Below the pieces are notes generated by a model, which saw only the letters and a list, made by a program, of their open reading frames with translations, was not told where the DNA came from and did no database searches. 24,928 nt of DNA, taken from assembly GCA_021802745.1 (NCBI GenBank), contig JAJZRK010000013.1, positions 1 through 24,928 on the forward strand. The letters are read 5' to 3'. The position numbers were made by a program, and so were the translations under genes. Origin of the DNA: a bacterium (lineage in GTDB: Bacteria; Gemmatimonadota; Gemmatimonadetes; Gemmatimonadales; Gemmatimonadaceae). Shown here piece after piece: positions 7,568 to 15,000 of the stretch (its first letter is position 1; each line of letters begins with the position of its first letter).

Positions 7568-8208
7568 GCCGCCTGTTCGTCGCCGGCCTGTGGCGATACC
7601 CGGTGAAATCGCTGGCCGGCGAGGCCATCCGCGAGGCGCGGCTCACGGCGCACGGCGTGCCCGGCGACCGCACGGTGCACGTGCGCGGCCCGGAGGGCGT
7701 GCGCACGTCCCGTCGCCAGTACAAGCTGCTCGGGCTGCACGCCACGCTCGGTGCAGACCAACGTCCGCGCGTGAACGGCTTTCCGTGGGACAGCGCGCAG
7801 GCGTTGTCGCTGGTGCAGCGGGCCGCCGGCGCGGACGCCGAACTCGCCGAGTACCATGGGGTGGAGCGCTTCGACGTCCTGCCGTTGCTCGTGGCCACCG
7901 ACGGAGCGGTTCGGGAGTTCGGCCGCGACGTCCGGCGCCTGCGCCCCAACATCCTCGTCGGGGGCGTCACGGGAATGGCCGAGCGCGAATGGGCAGGAAA
8001 GGAACTGTGGATCGGCGATGCCGTCATTCGGCTCGACTCCCTGCGTGGCCGCTGTCCGATGACGACCGTGGATCCCGACACGATCACACGCGACCCCGAG
8101 GTCCTGAAGGACATCGGGCGGCGGTTCGGGGGGAAGCTCGCGCTGAACGCCGAGGTGCTGCGACCCGGGATGGTGCGGGTGGGGGAGACGGTGCGATTGG
8201 TTGGCTAG
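7564..8208 (+). CDS. MOSC domain protein (YiiM/YcbX-like)
   Basis: A 214-residue protein with an N-terminal MOSC_N-like beta-barrel ([20 protein letters not shown] followed by HGVPGDR) and a C-terminal MOSC domain. The MOSC signature is near the end: RPNILVGGV, then [13 protein letters not shown], where the cysteine (about residue 164) is the conserved residue of sulfur-carrying MOSC domains. MOSC proteins relate to molybdenum cofactor sulfuration and to enzymes that reduce N-hydroxylated compounds. No molybdenum gene is nearby. The start is a GTG overlapping the previous stop as GTGA, which ties it to the TetR-regulated group. Confidence 0.85.
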   Translation: MSRLFVAGLWRYPVKSLAGEAIREARLTAHGVPGDRTVHVRGPEGVRTSRRQYKLLGLHATLGADQRPRVNGFPWDSAQALSLVQRAAGADAELAEYHGVERFDVLPLLVATDGAVREFGRDVRRLRPNILVGGVTGMAEREWAGKELWIGDAVIRLDSLRGRCPMTTVDPDTITRDPEVLKDIGRRFGGKLALNAEVLRPGMVRVGETVRLVG

Positions 8209-8260
8209 CGGCTGGCGTACGCTCGGTGGCGGCGACCGCCTGCAGACCCGACGCCTCTCA

Positions 8261-8280
8261 CCACCGAACTTCCCCGGTGG
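8261..8280. terminator. Bidirectional terminator-like hairpin
   Basis: CCACCG/CGGTGG, a 6-base stem with an 8-base loop, sits between the convergent MOSC and CPBP genes, nine bases before the CPBP stop. The position suits a shared terminator; the stem is short and no T-run is present. Confidence 0.4.
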
Positions 8281-8289
8281 AGGAACCGG

Positions 8290-8991
8290 TCAGTGTGGCC
8301 ACGGATAGAGTCCGAGGTACATCAAGACGAACGCGAGCGAGTTCGACACCCCGTGGGCGATCATCGGGACGATCAGGTTGCGACCCGAGTAGCGGAAGAG
8401 CAGACCGAGCAGGACGCCGTTGAACCCTTCCTGCATGACGCCGGTCGGGCCCTGGTATCCGTGTGCGAAGCCGAATACGATGTTGGCAAGCAGAAGTGCT
8501 ATCCACCACGCCCGGCGCGAGTCGCCGCACAGCGTCGTCAGCCGCGCCATCAGGAAACCGCGATAGACCAACTCTTCGCCGACCGCCGCCAGGGGCCAGT
8601 TGAGGGCCAGCAAGATGCCGAGGAATGGGATGTTCCCCACGAGATCGCGGAACGCGCTGAGATCGGGGGCTCCGCCGAGCCACTGCGTCAGGAGCGGCGT
8701 GGTGACGAAATCGGCGAACACCTCCATTGCGACACCTGCCGCCACACCGAGTGCCAGCGCGCGACGGATCGACCGGGGACGGGACAGGCCGACGGAACTC
8801 CAGCCCTGCGACCGGAGGCGCAGGGAGAGCCAGACGACCACGACCAGGAATGGCGTCTTGCTGAGCGGAATGATGCCGGCGACGTCCGCGGCGAACAGGG
8901 CCGCGACGGCGAGCAGTTCGGTGGCAATGACGCCACGGCCGTCCCCCCTGGAAGGTGGGACGACCGTGGGCGTTGAGGTGGGGAGCGTCAT
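8290..8991 (-). CDS. CPBP family intramembrane glutamic endopeptidase
   Basis: A 233-residue multi-pass membrane protein of the CPBP (CAAX protease and bacteriocin-processing, ABI/Rce1) family. Motif 1 is EELVYRG (Glu139, Glu140, Arg144), motif 2 is FGFAHGYQ (His177), and motif 3 is IVPMIAHGVSNSLAF (His213 and Asn217), matching the catalytic set of the family. Bacterial members have mostly unknown substrates; some process bacteriocins or protect against them. It is transcribed from its own promoter at 9018-9046 and stands alone, convergent with the MOSC gene. The first 20 residues are polar and the first membrane segment starts near residue 22. Confidence 0.88.
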   Translation of the reverse strand: MTLPTSTPTVVPPSRGDGRGVIATELLAVAALFAADVAGIIPLSKTPFLVVVVWLSLRLRSQGWSSVGLSRPRSIRRALALGVAAGVAMEVFADFVTTPLLTQWLGGAPDLSAFRDLVGNIPFLGILLALNWPLAAVGEELVYRGFLMARLTTLCGDSRRAWWIALLLANIVFGFAHGYQGPTGVMQEGFNGVLLGLLFRYSGRNLIVPMIAHGVSNSLAFVLMYLGLYPWPH

Positions 8992-9015
8992 GCGCCGGCA
9001 GGATAGGTGATCGAC

Positions 9016-9046
9016 GTATACTATTGTGACACAGTTATACTGTCAA
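9016..9046 (-). promoter_or_regulatory. CPBP promoter with conserved motif, copy 2
   Basis: On the minus strand a perfect -35 TTGACA (9046-9041) is followed after 17 bases by TAGTAT (9023-9018). The spacer holds the near-palindrome TGTGTCACA. The 24 bases at 9016-9039 match the element at 4174-4197 in 19 positions. The protease ATG lies 27 bases downstream of the -10 box. Confidence 0.7.
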
Positions 9047-9146
9047 AGCACGCGCCGGCCGTGCGGAATCCTGCCGGTGTTGGCGTGGGGCCGGAGACCG
9101 GGTACGGCGTCGGGTCAGCGGCGAGTGAAACGAGGCACGATGTCGA

Positions 9147-10418
9147 TCAGGACGCTATCGAGCGAAGAGTTGCGACCGTGCCCGGAGCATCCACTCGCCA
9201 GAACCTGAACGCCACCTTCACGCTCCCGCTGCCGCCGCGCTCGCGGGCCGTCGCCAGCGCCTCGCGGTACTCGGACAGGGTGAACTGGTGCGTCACGAGC
9301 CCGGCCAGCTCCACCCGCCGCTCGGCGATCAGCGCCGCCGCCTCGTGGAATGCGCCCGTGCCCGCCCCGCCGTGCCCGGCGTTCGTCCCGTAGGCGAGCG
9401 TCCCCACGAGCGTCAGCTCCTTCAACCAGAGCGGCGTCCAGTCGAGGCCGCGCAGCGTGCGCGCATTGCCGAGCAGCACGATCGTGCCGCCGGGCGCCGT
9501 GAAGCGCAGCGCATCCTCCACGCCGCGCGCGCCGCCGATACAGACAAACGTCACATCGAAGCCGCCGACGCCGATCGGCCGACCGAGAATCGGCTGCAGG
9601 AGCCGTGTGCCGCCGGCATCGGCGAGCTCGGCGAGGTAGTCGCCGCGCGCCATCACCACGCGCGCCGCGCCCAGCCGCGTGGCCAACGCCGACTGGAAGG
9701 GGTGGCGGGCGAGTGCCGTCACGGCCACGCCCGGGGCGCATGCGCCCAGCGCCGCCACCTGCAGCAGCCCCATCGTGCCGGCGCCGATCACGAGCGCGCG
9801 CTGGCCCGCCGCCGGACGCGCGCGGCGCACGGCGTGCACGCAGCAGGCAAACGGTTCCGTCAGCACGGCGTCGGTGTCCGGCACCCCGTCGCCCACGCGC
9901 ACGAGCTGCGCCGCGTGCGCCACATACCATTCGCCCCAGCTGCCGCCGAGCCCGCGCGTGGTGCCAATGAACATCCCCGGCGCGAGCGCGCCGTCGGTGA
10001 AGTGCGCGCAGCGCGAGTGGTGGCCGGCCGCGCAGGCGGCGCAGGGCGGCGTGATGCCTCTCGGCTCGCAGCAGAGGAGTGGGTTCGCGACGACGCGCTC
10101 GCCAACGGAGAAGCCGCGGACGTCGCGTCCCACCGCTTCGATCTCGCCGACGTTCTCATGCCCGAGCACGAACGGGAAGGACGAGAACGGCGACGCCGAC
10201 GGGCTTGCGCCCAGCGTGATGATGTTCGTGTCGCTCCCGCAGATGCCTCCCATCCGCGTGCGGATCCGCACCCAGTCGGGTCCGGGCAGCTCGGGGGTCG
10301 CCACTTCGCGGCACCGCGTGCAGGCGTGCGGCCCGACGAAGAGCGCGCTCGAGACCTTCCCCGCCAGCCGCGTGACGAGGTAGCGCGGAATCGGCGCCTC
10401 AAACGTGATGGCCCGCAT
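9147..10418 (-). CDS. Zinc-dependent alcohol dehydrogenase (MDR family)
   Basis: A 423-residue medium-chain dehydrogenase/reductase. The catalytic zinc site is visible in GGICGSD (Cys60) and LGHENVGEIEAVG (His87, Glu88). The structural zinc cysteines lie in CAACAAGHHSRC (from Cys126). The Rossmann nucleotide site is VIGAGTMGLLQ in the second half. It is longer than typical (about 340-370), mainly through an N-terminal stretch containing CTRC and an insertion before the structural zinc lobe. It is the last gene of the five-gene lipid operon; its start overlaps the lipid kinase stop by one base. In that context it could reduce a keto intermediate (such as 3-ketosphinganine) or oxidise a fatty alcohol; this is inferred from position only. 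Confidence 0.85.
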   Translation of the reverse strand: MRAITFEAPIPRYLVTRLAGKVSSALFVGPHACTRCREVATPELPGPDWVRIRTRMGGICGSDTNIITLGASPSASPFSSFPFVLGHENVGEIEAVGRDVRGFSVGERVVANPLLCCEPRGITPPCAACAAGHHSRCAHFTDGALAPGMFIGTTRGLGGSWGEWYVAHAAQLVRVGDGVPDTDAVLTEPFACCVHAVRRARPAAGQRALVIGAGTMGLLQVAALGACAPGVAVTALARHPFQSALATRLGAARVVMARGDYLAELADAGGTRLLQPILGRPIGVGGFDVTFVCIGGARGVEDALRFTAPGGTIVLLGNARTLRGLDWTPLWLKELTLVGTLAYGTNAGHGGAGTGAFHEAAALIAERRVELAGLVTHQFTLSEYREALATARERGGSGSVKVAFRFWRVDAPGTVATLRSIAS

Positions 10419-11335
10419 CAGGGCACCTGGCCGTTCGCGGACACGACGATCCGGAGCGCGTTCGGTACGCAGGCGACGTCGATGGTGGCTGATGCAGCGC
10501 GGCGGTACTCGCCATCGGTCTCGTATGCCGGCGCCGCTGGAAAGCGCAGCACAAAGCTCGGCGACTGTTCCACCTGCACCTCGGGCATCGCCTCGTGCGT
10601 CCCGCGGATCACGGCGCCAAAGAGCTGCAGCCGACGAAACGTATGCGCGTCATGGATGGCGATGGCGTCGAGCTTGCCGTCGGTGATGGAGGCGCCTGGC
10701 GCAATGCGGAAGGCCCCACCGAAGTTCCGCGCGTTGGCGATCACCAGCATCAGGTGCCGCACGGCGCCGCGCGCGCGAGCCGGGCTGCCGACCGTGATCT
10801 CGGCCCCGACGTACGAGCCGAGCTGCCGCAGCGCCGCATAGAGGTAGAGGAGGTCGCCCTTCAGCCACGTGACGCGCTCGACACTCTCGAGCACGGCGAT
10901 GTCGAAGCCGAAGCCGGCGATGTTGAGGAACCAGCGGTCCTCGATGCGGCCCACGTCCACACGGCGCGCGGCCCCCTCGGCGACAAGCCGGGCCGTGGCG
11001 GCGAGGTCGTTCGCCGGTGCGCCGGCGGTCTTGGCGAAGTCGTTCCCCGTCCCCGCGGCGACGAGCGCGAGGCGCGCGTCGGCGCCGGCACGCAGGATGG
11101 CGTTCGCGACGTTGCTCCACGTGCCGTCGCCCCCCACGGCGACGAGCGTGTCGCACCCCTCGCCGAGCGCGCGCGCGGCGAGGAGCGCCTCGCCCTCGCG
11201 CTCGGCACTCTCGCGGACGTCGGTGATGCCCACGGCGGCGAAGGCCGCGCGGACGGCGGGGAGCGCGCGGGCGCCGCGTCCGCGTCCCGCCGCCGGATTG
11301 ACGATGACGCACGTGCGACCCGGGCCGGCCATCAA
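10418..11335 (-). CDS. Diacylglycerol/sphingosine kinase-like lipid kinase
   Basis: A 305-residue lipid kinase of the DAGK catalytic family (YegS/DgkB/sphingosine kinase group), which phosphorylates a lipid hydroxyl with ATP. The ATP-binding loop motif VAVGGDGT is at residues 65-72, preceded by IVNPAAGRGRG. The second motif GTGNDFAKTAG is at 95-105, and NIAGFGFDIAV in the middle matches the conserved beta-sheet region. The C-terminal half has the beta-sandwich of the family (ITDGKLDAIAIHD). The start overlaps the upstream gene as ATGA. Beside a serine-palmitoyltransferase-like gene, a sphingoid base or ceramide-like acceptor is possible; diacylglycerol is the default alternative. Confidence 0.87.
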   Translation of the reverse strand: MMAGPGRTCVIVNPAAGRGRGARALPAVRAAFAAVGITDVRESAEREGEALLAARALGEGCDTLVAVGGDGTWSNVANAILRAGADARLALVAAGTGNDFAKTAGAPANDLAATARLVAEGAARRVDVGRIEDRWFLNIAGFGFDIAVLESVERVTWLKGDLLYLYAALRQLGSYVGAEITVGSPARARGAVRHLMLVIANARNFGGAFRIAPGASITDGKLDAIAIHDAHTFRRLQLFGAVIRGTHEAMPEVQVEQSPSFVLRFPAAPAYETDGEYRRAASATIDVACVPNALRIVVSANGQVP

Positions 11336-12015
11336 GGCGTGAAGCGCTGCAACGGGTGGAAGGTCTGGAGGCCGTCATTCAGCCACATCTCGCGGAATGG
11401 CGTCGTGTTGATCTCCGTGAGGTCGAGTGCCGCATTGAAGGGATGCTCGTGCATCACGAGCGACCCCCGCTCGTCCTCGCTCTCGCTGAAGTTTCCTTCC
11501 ATCACGATCGTCGCCTGGTATGACCCGGCGGCGTCGTGCATGAGGCACTGGTAGTTGTGCGAGACCTTCTCCCACGAGTGGTCGGTGAGGTGCATGCTGA
11601 CGATCGGCGCGCCGCCGTGCGCCGCCTCGATCCGGACGTCGTGCGGGCCGCGGTCGAACTCGAGCTCGATGTCGTGCATGAAGTGCGGCAGGTGCCAGCG
11701 TTCGATCGCGTGCTCGCGCGACGCCGCGGTGGTGGTGCCGAGCAGGAACGGGTAGAAGGCGGCGCGCGGAAGCCTCCCGCCCGGCGCGAGCCGCGGCGCG
11801 ACGTGCACCGAGAAGATCAGTTCGCGGTAGGCCCCGACCATCGAGTCGTGGAAGTCGAAGGCCATCACCGAAAGCACGCCGAGGCCGTGATGCGGCTCCA
11901 CCGGCTGCAAGTGCCGGGGTAGGATCCGGATGGCGTTCGCGGTGGGGATCTCGAAGAAGCCGCCAATGGCGGTGCGGAAATGGTACTGCACGAACTCCGC
12001 GGGCAGCGTGCTCAT
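11332..12015 (-). CDS. Acetoacetate decarboxylase-fold protein, catalytic lysine absent
   Basis: A 227-residue protein that resembles the acetoacetate decarboxylase (ADC) family. The ADC-like features are GAYRELIFSVHVAP (about residues 61-74), which matches the family's Tyr-x-Glu strand, and REHAIERWHLPHFMHDIELE (100-119), which matches the region where ADC has its Schiff-base lysine (G-x-PK-x-x-A). Here that Pro-Lys reads Pro110-His111. No other lysine is nearby, so classic Schiff-base decarboxylation is unlikely; some ADC-like proteins do other chemistry such as aldol or hydratase reactions. It overlaps both neighbours by four bases (ATGA), so it is made with the PLP synthase and the lipid kinase. 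The fold call is moderately sure; the function is unknown. Confidence 0.65.
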   Translation of the reverse strand: MSTLPAEFVQYHFRTAIGGFFEIPTANAIRILPRHLQPVEPHHGLGVLSVMAFDFHDSMVGAYRELIFSVHVAPRLAPGGRLPRAAFYPFLLGTTTAASREHAIERWHLPHFMHDIELEFDRGPHDVRIEAAHGGAPIVSMHLTDHSWEKVSHNYQCLMHDAAGSYQATIVMEGNFSESEDERGSLVMHEHPFNAALDLTEINTTPFREMWLNDGLQTFHPLQRFTP

Positions 12016-13391
12016 GTGAGGATTCTCTCCCGCTGGAGCACATCAATCAGGATGTCGGCCGCCTCGTCGAGCAGTTCGGGCGTGTGGACGGCGGAGACGG
12101 AGATGCGGAAGCGCGACTTGTGCTTCGCCACGGCCGGATAGATGATCGGCTGCAGGTAGAGCCCCGCGTGCAGCAGCGCCTCGCCGATGGCAAATACCCG
12201 CGCGTCGTTGCGAATGAAGACCGGGATCACCTGCGACGTCGAGTCCCCAACGTCCACGCCGGCGTCGGCGAGGCGCTTGCGCAAGTGCGCGACGTTCGCC
12301 CAGAGCCGGCGCCGCAGCTGCGGCTCGCGGTCGGCGATCTCGAGCGCCTTCAGCACCCCCGCGGTGACCACGGGCGAAAGCGCGCACGAAAAAACCCGCG
12401 ACCGCGCAAAGCCCTGCAGGTAGTTCAACAGGCTCTTCGACCCGGCGATGCAGCCGCCCATGCCGCCGAGCGCCTTGGAGAAGGTGCCGACATGGATATC
12501 AATCTCGTCCTCGAGGCCGAAGTGCTCGGCCACGCCGCGTCCCTTGGCCCCGTAAATGAAGCCCGAGTGCGCTTCGTCAATCATGATGCGGGCCCCATAC
12601 CGCTTCGCCACCTCGACGATCTCGGGGAGGCGTGCAACGTCGCCGTCCATGGAGTAGACGCCCTCGACGACGACGAGCTTCCTTCCCTTCACATCCTTGA
12701 GCTTCCGGTCGAGATCGTCGGGCCGGTTGTGACGGAAGAAGCGCGTATTCGCCTTTGAGAGGATCGCGCCGTCCACCACGCTGGCGTGGGCGTTCTGGTC
12801 CATGATGACCCAGTCCCCCGGCCGCACGAGCCCGGAGATGAGCCCGAGGTTGGTGCTGTACCCGGTGGGGAAGACGATCGCGGCTTCCTTGCCGGTATGG
12901 CGCGCCAGCGCCTCCTGGAGCTGCACGTGCAGGTCCATGGTGCCGCTGAGCGTTGGCGAGCCGGCCGCGCCGAGTCCGTAATGATCGAGCGCGGCCTTGG
13001 CCGCGGCGATCACCTCGGGGTGGTACGAGAGTCCGAGGTAGTTGTACGACGCGAGGTTGAGCAGCGGCAGACGCTGATGACGGAGCCCCTCCTCGAGCTC
13101 GATCCGCGGCGTGGGCGCCGTGGACATCGCCTGATAGTAGAGGTAGTACCCGTTGGCATGCGCGTGCCCGTGCCACCACTCGTCGTACGCGCCGAAGATC
13201 GTGAACAGGTCCTCGCTCGACGAGTAGAAGAAATTGCTGTAGTCATACTCCGGCATCGTGGGGTGCGATGCGGCGGCGTCGGCCGGAGGGGGCTCAGGAG
13301 GTGCCGAGCGAGAGGCCATGGGAGTCGGTGGTGGCTGGACGGTGGGTTCGGACTCTTGGAGAAGTTGCACGTCGGCGAGCGTTTCCGGCAT
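12012..13391 (-). CDS. Serine palmitoyltransferase-like alpha-oxoamine synthase
   Basis: A 459-residue PLP enzyme of the alpha-oxoamine synthase family, which joins an amino acid to an acyl-CoA/ACP with loss of CO2. The PLP lysine is Lys306 in VGTFSKALGG. The cofactor aspartate is in IDEAHSGF (Asp272, His275), and the stacking histidine is His202 in NAHASVVDGA. LNLASYNYLGLS (111-122) is the form typical of serine palmitoyltransferase LCB2 rather than the NNYLG of KBL/AONS. The first 45 residues are Pro/Ser/Ala-rich and look disordered. The segment at 50-90 (YDYSNFF then EWWHGHAHANGYYLYY) is an N-terminal extension absent from AONS. The likely reaction is serine plus palmitoyl thioester to 3-ketosphinganine, but cysteate or another amino acid is possible. 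The ATG is three bases after the plsC stop. Confidence 0.8.
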   Translation of the reverse strand: MPETLADVQLLQESEPTVQPPPTPMASRSAPPEPPPADAAASHPTMPEYDYSNFFYSSSEDLFTIFGAYDEWWHGHAHANGYYLYYQAMSTAPTPRIELEEGLRHQRLPLLNLASYNYLGLSYHPEVIAAAKAALDHYGLGAAGSPTLSGTMDLHVQLQEALARHTGKEAAIVFPTGYSTNLGLISGLVRPGDWVIMDQNAHASVVDGAILSKANTRFFRHNRPDDLDRKLKDVKGRKLVVVEGVYSMDGDVARLPEIVEVAKRYGARIMIDEAHSGFIYGAKGRGVAEHFGLEDEIDIHVGTFSKALGGMGGCIAGSKSLLNYLQGFARSRVFSCALSPVVTAGVLKALEIADREPQLRRRLWANVAHLRKRLADAGVDVGDSTSQVIPVFIRNDARVFAIGEALLHAGLYLQPIIYPAVAKHKSRFRISVSAVHTPELLDEAADILIDVLQRERILT

Positions 13392-13394
13392 ACG

Positions 13395-14114
13395 TCAACT
13401 GGCGTAGTGTTGGCGCAGGAAGGCGTCCATCCGATCTCGAACCGTGGCCGCGAGCCGGTCCCGGTCCTCATAGGTCAGGCCGGCCACCGGCACCGGCTCG
13501 AGGAAGTGGATGTCCACGCGCCCGCTGCGCACTCGCCAGTCTCCCTTGGGATGGACGTGCAGCGTGCCGTGGATGATGGTCGGAACGACGGGAACTCCGG
13601 TGGTGATCGCGAGGACGAACGGCCCTTTCTTGAAGGGACGGAGCGCGTAGCTGGGGCTGCGTCCTCCTTCCGGAAACATGACGACCGACGTGCCAACGCC
13701 GATCTGGTCTGCCGCTTTCTGCAGCGAGGCGATGCTCGAGCTGGACTTCTGCCGTTCCACGAAGATGGTGCCGACAACCCCCGCCGCCCGCCCGAAGAAC
13801 GGGATCCGCGCAAGTTCGGCCTTGGCCACGAAGCTGATGCGGTCGATGCAGGCTGCAAGCGCCAGCACGTCGAACCGCGAGACGTGGTTCCCGACGAGGA
13901 TCCGGCTGCCGCCCTGCAGGTGCCCGGCGTCGTGCAACTGTACGGTCACTCCGGACGCCCAGAGCAGCCCGCGGCTCCAGGACCGAAAGGCGAAGTCGTA
14001 GACCACACCCCCGCGTCCGCCCCTCCGGACACCCGACAGGGCCGCGACCAGCACAATGGTTCCGAAGAAGAGCGTCAGGAACGGCAGCGCCGTCCACGCC
14101 AAGACCGATCGCAT
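13395..14114 (-). CDS. 1-acyl-glycerol-3-phosphate acyltransferase (PlsC family)
   Basis: A 239-residue membrane-anchored acyltransferase of the PlsC/LPLAT family. One hydrophobic N-terminal segment (residues 5-27) is followed by the catalytic NHVSRFD motif (His77, Asp82), the acyl-acceptor motif FPEGGRS (147-153), and VPVVPTIIHG (174-183). The ATG at 14114 is chosen because homology starts there; a longer frame would run back through the purA remnant, which is not credible. It is the first gene of the lipid operon, three bases ahead of the PLP synthase. It may acylate lysophosphatidate in ordinary phospholipid synthesis, or acylate a sphingoid intermediate; the context makes the latter worth testing. 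The upstream neighbour on the same strand is a purA remnant. Confidence 0.88.
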   Translation of the reverse strand: MRSVLAWTALPFLTLFFGTIVLVAALSGVRRGGRGGVVYDFAFRSWSRGLLWASGVTVQLHDAGHLQGGSRILVGNHVSRFDVLALAACIDRISFVAKAELARIPFFGRAAGVVGTIFVERQKSSSSIASLQKAADQIGVGTSVVMFPEGGRSPSYALRPFKKGPFVLAITTGVPVVPTIIHGTLHVHPKGDWRVRSGRVDIHFLEPVPVAGLTYEDRDRLAATVRDRMDAFLRQHYAS

Positions 14115-14149
14115 GCGCCGAACCTGCGCGAAACGGGCTGCGCTGGCAA

Positions 14150-14185
14150 GCGCCCCCGGCGCCGGATGCGCCCCCGGCGCCGGAA
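14150..14185. repeat. Two tandem 18-base GC-rich repeats
   Basis: Two adjacent 18-base units starting GCGCCCCCGGCGCCGGA differ only in their last base. Each contains the palindrome CCGGCGCCGG. They lie exactly between the purA remnant stop and plsC, so each could fold as a hairpin and affect read-through from purA into the lipid operon. Confidence 0.7.
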
Positions 14186-14736
14186 CTACAGCCCAATAAT
14201 CTGATCCCGTCGCGTTCCGACCGACACGTATCGGATCGGGCTCTCGACCAACGCCTCGATCCGGTCCAGATACGCGCGTGCCGCCTTCGGCAGCGCCTCG
14301 ATGGTCCGTGCCTCCGCCGTGGACGACTGCCACCCCTCGAACCACTCGTAGTGCGGCCGGATCTGCTCGAGGTCGGCGAGGTCGCCGGGGAACTCGGTCA
14401 CCAGTTCGCCGTTGATGTGGTACGCGGTGCAGAGCGCAATCTTCTCGAGCGTGTCGAGCATGTCGAGCTTGGTCACTGCCAGTGCCGACAGCCCGTTCAC
14501 GCGCACGGCGTAACGAACGACCACCGCGTCAAACCACCCGCACCGGCGCGGGCGCCCGGTGGTGGCGCCGTACTCATTTCCGAGCTTGCGGACGCGCTCG
14601 CCCATCGCCTCGTCGTACTCCGTGGGGAGCGGGCCGCCGCCCACACGCGTCGTGTACGCCTTCACCACGCCGATGCACTCGTCAAGCGCGCGCGGCGAGA
14701 TGCCCACGCCTGTGGCCGCGCCCCCAGCCGTCGTGA
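14186..14736 (-). pseudogene. purA: purA 3' remnant 1 (adenylosuccinate synthetase C-terminal part)
   Basis: About 183 codons of the C-terminal part of adenylosuccinate synthetase (IMP + aspartate + GTP to adenylosuccinate). Recognisable segments are TAGGAATGVG, VKAYTTRVGGGPLPTEY, GNEYGATTGRPRRCGW, LTKLD-type VTKLDMLDTL, and the terminal YVSVGTRRDQIIGL with a TAG stop. The N-terminal part, with the GTP/IMP P-loop and the catalytic Asp/His, is missing, so it cannot be active. Homology begins at TTAGG near 14734 and stops abruptly there. Of the four remnants this is the longest. It stands just upstream of plsC on the same strand, which suggests it is the original 3' end of the local purA gene. 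Confidence 0.85.
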
Positions 14737-14741
14737 CCGCC

Positions 14742-14993
14742 ATGGGCGTTGCCTACGCCGCGGTCGGCCTGGCCATCTGGCGGCAGGTCCGCTGGAGCAC
14801 GTACGCAGCGGGCACGATTGCCAGGCTCAACGTGCTGGTGTTCGGCGCAATCGTTGGAGTGTTCGCCACGGGGGGCGCCGTCGCGGTCGATAGCCTTGGC
14901 GCGATGGCCGTTCGCAGTGGCGTGTGGGTCGGTCCGTATGCCGCGCTGGCATGGATGCGCCGCGACGTCCTGAGGGTCGAGCGCGGAATGTGA
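14742..14993 (+). CDS. Small membrane protein or 3' fragment of one
   Basis: An 83-residue hydrophobic product with about three membrane segments (GVAYAAVGLAIW, then LNVLVFGAIVGVFATGG, then VWVGPYAALAWM) and a charged tail (RRDVLRVERGM). The ATG at 14742 lies six bases from the purA break, with no convincing ribosome binding site. The reading frame also continues backwards through the remnant, so the true N-terminus may have been cut off by the join. I do not recognise the family. It may be the tail of a gene carried in with the incoming DNA. Confidence 0.45.
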   Translation: MGVAYAAVGLAIWRQVRWSTYAAGTIARLNVLVFGAIVGVFATGGAVAVDSLGAMAVRSGVWVGPYAALAWMRRDVLRVERGM

Positions 14994-15000
14994 GAAGCGC

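Noticed and set aside
14115..14345. Longer plsC start reaching back into purA remnant 1
   Set aside because: The added residues are the remnant read in the wrong frame. The ATG at 14114 precedes the membrane anchor.
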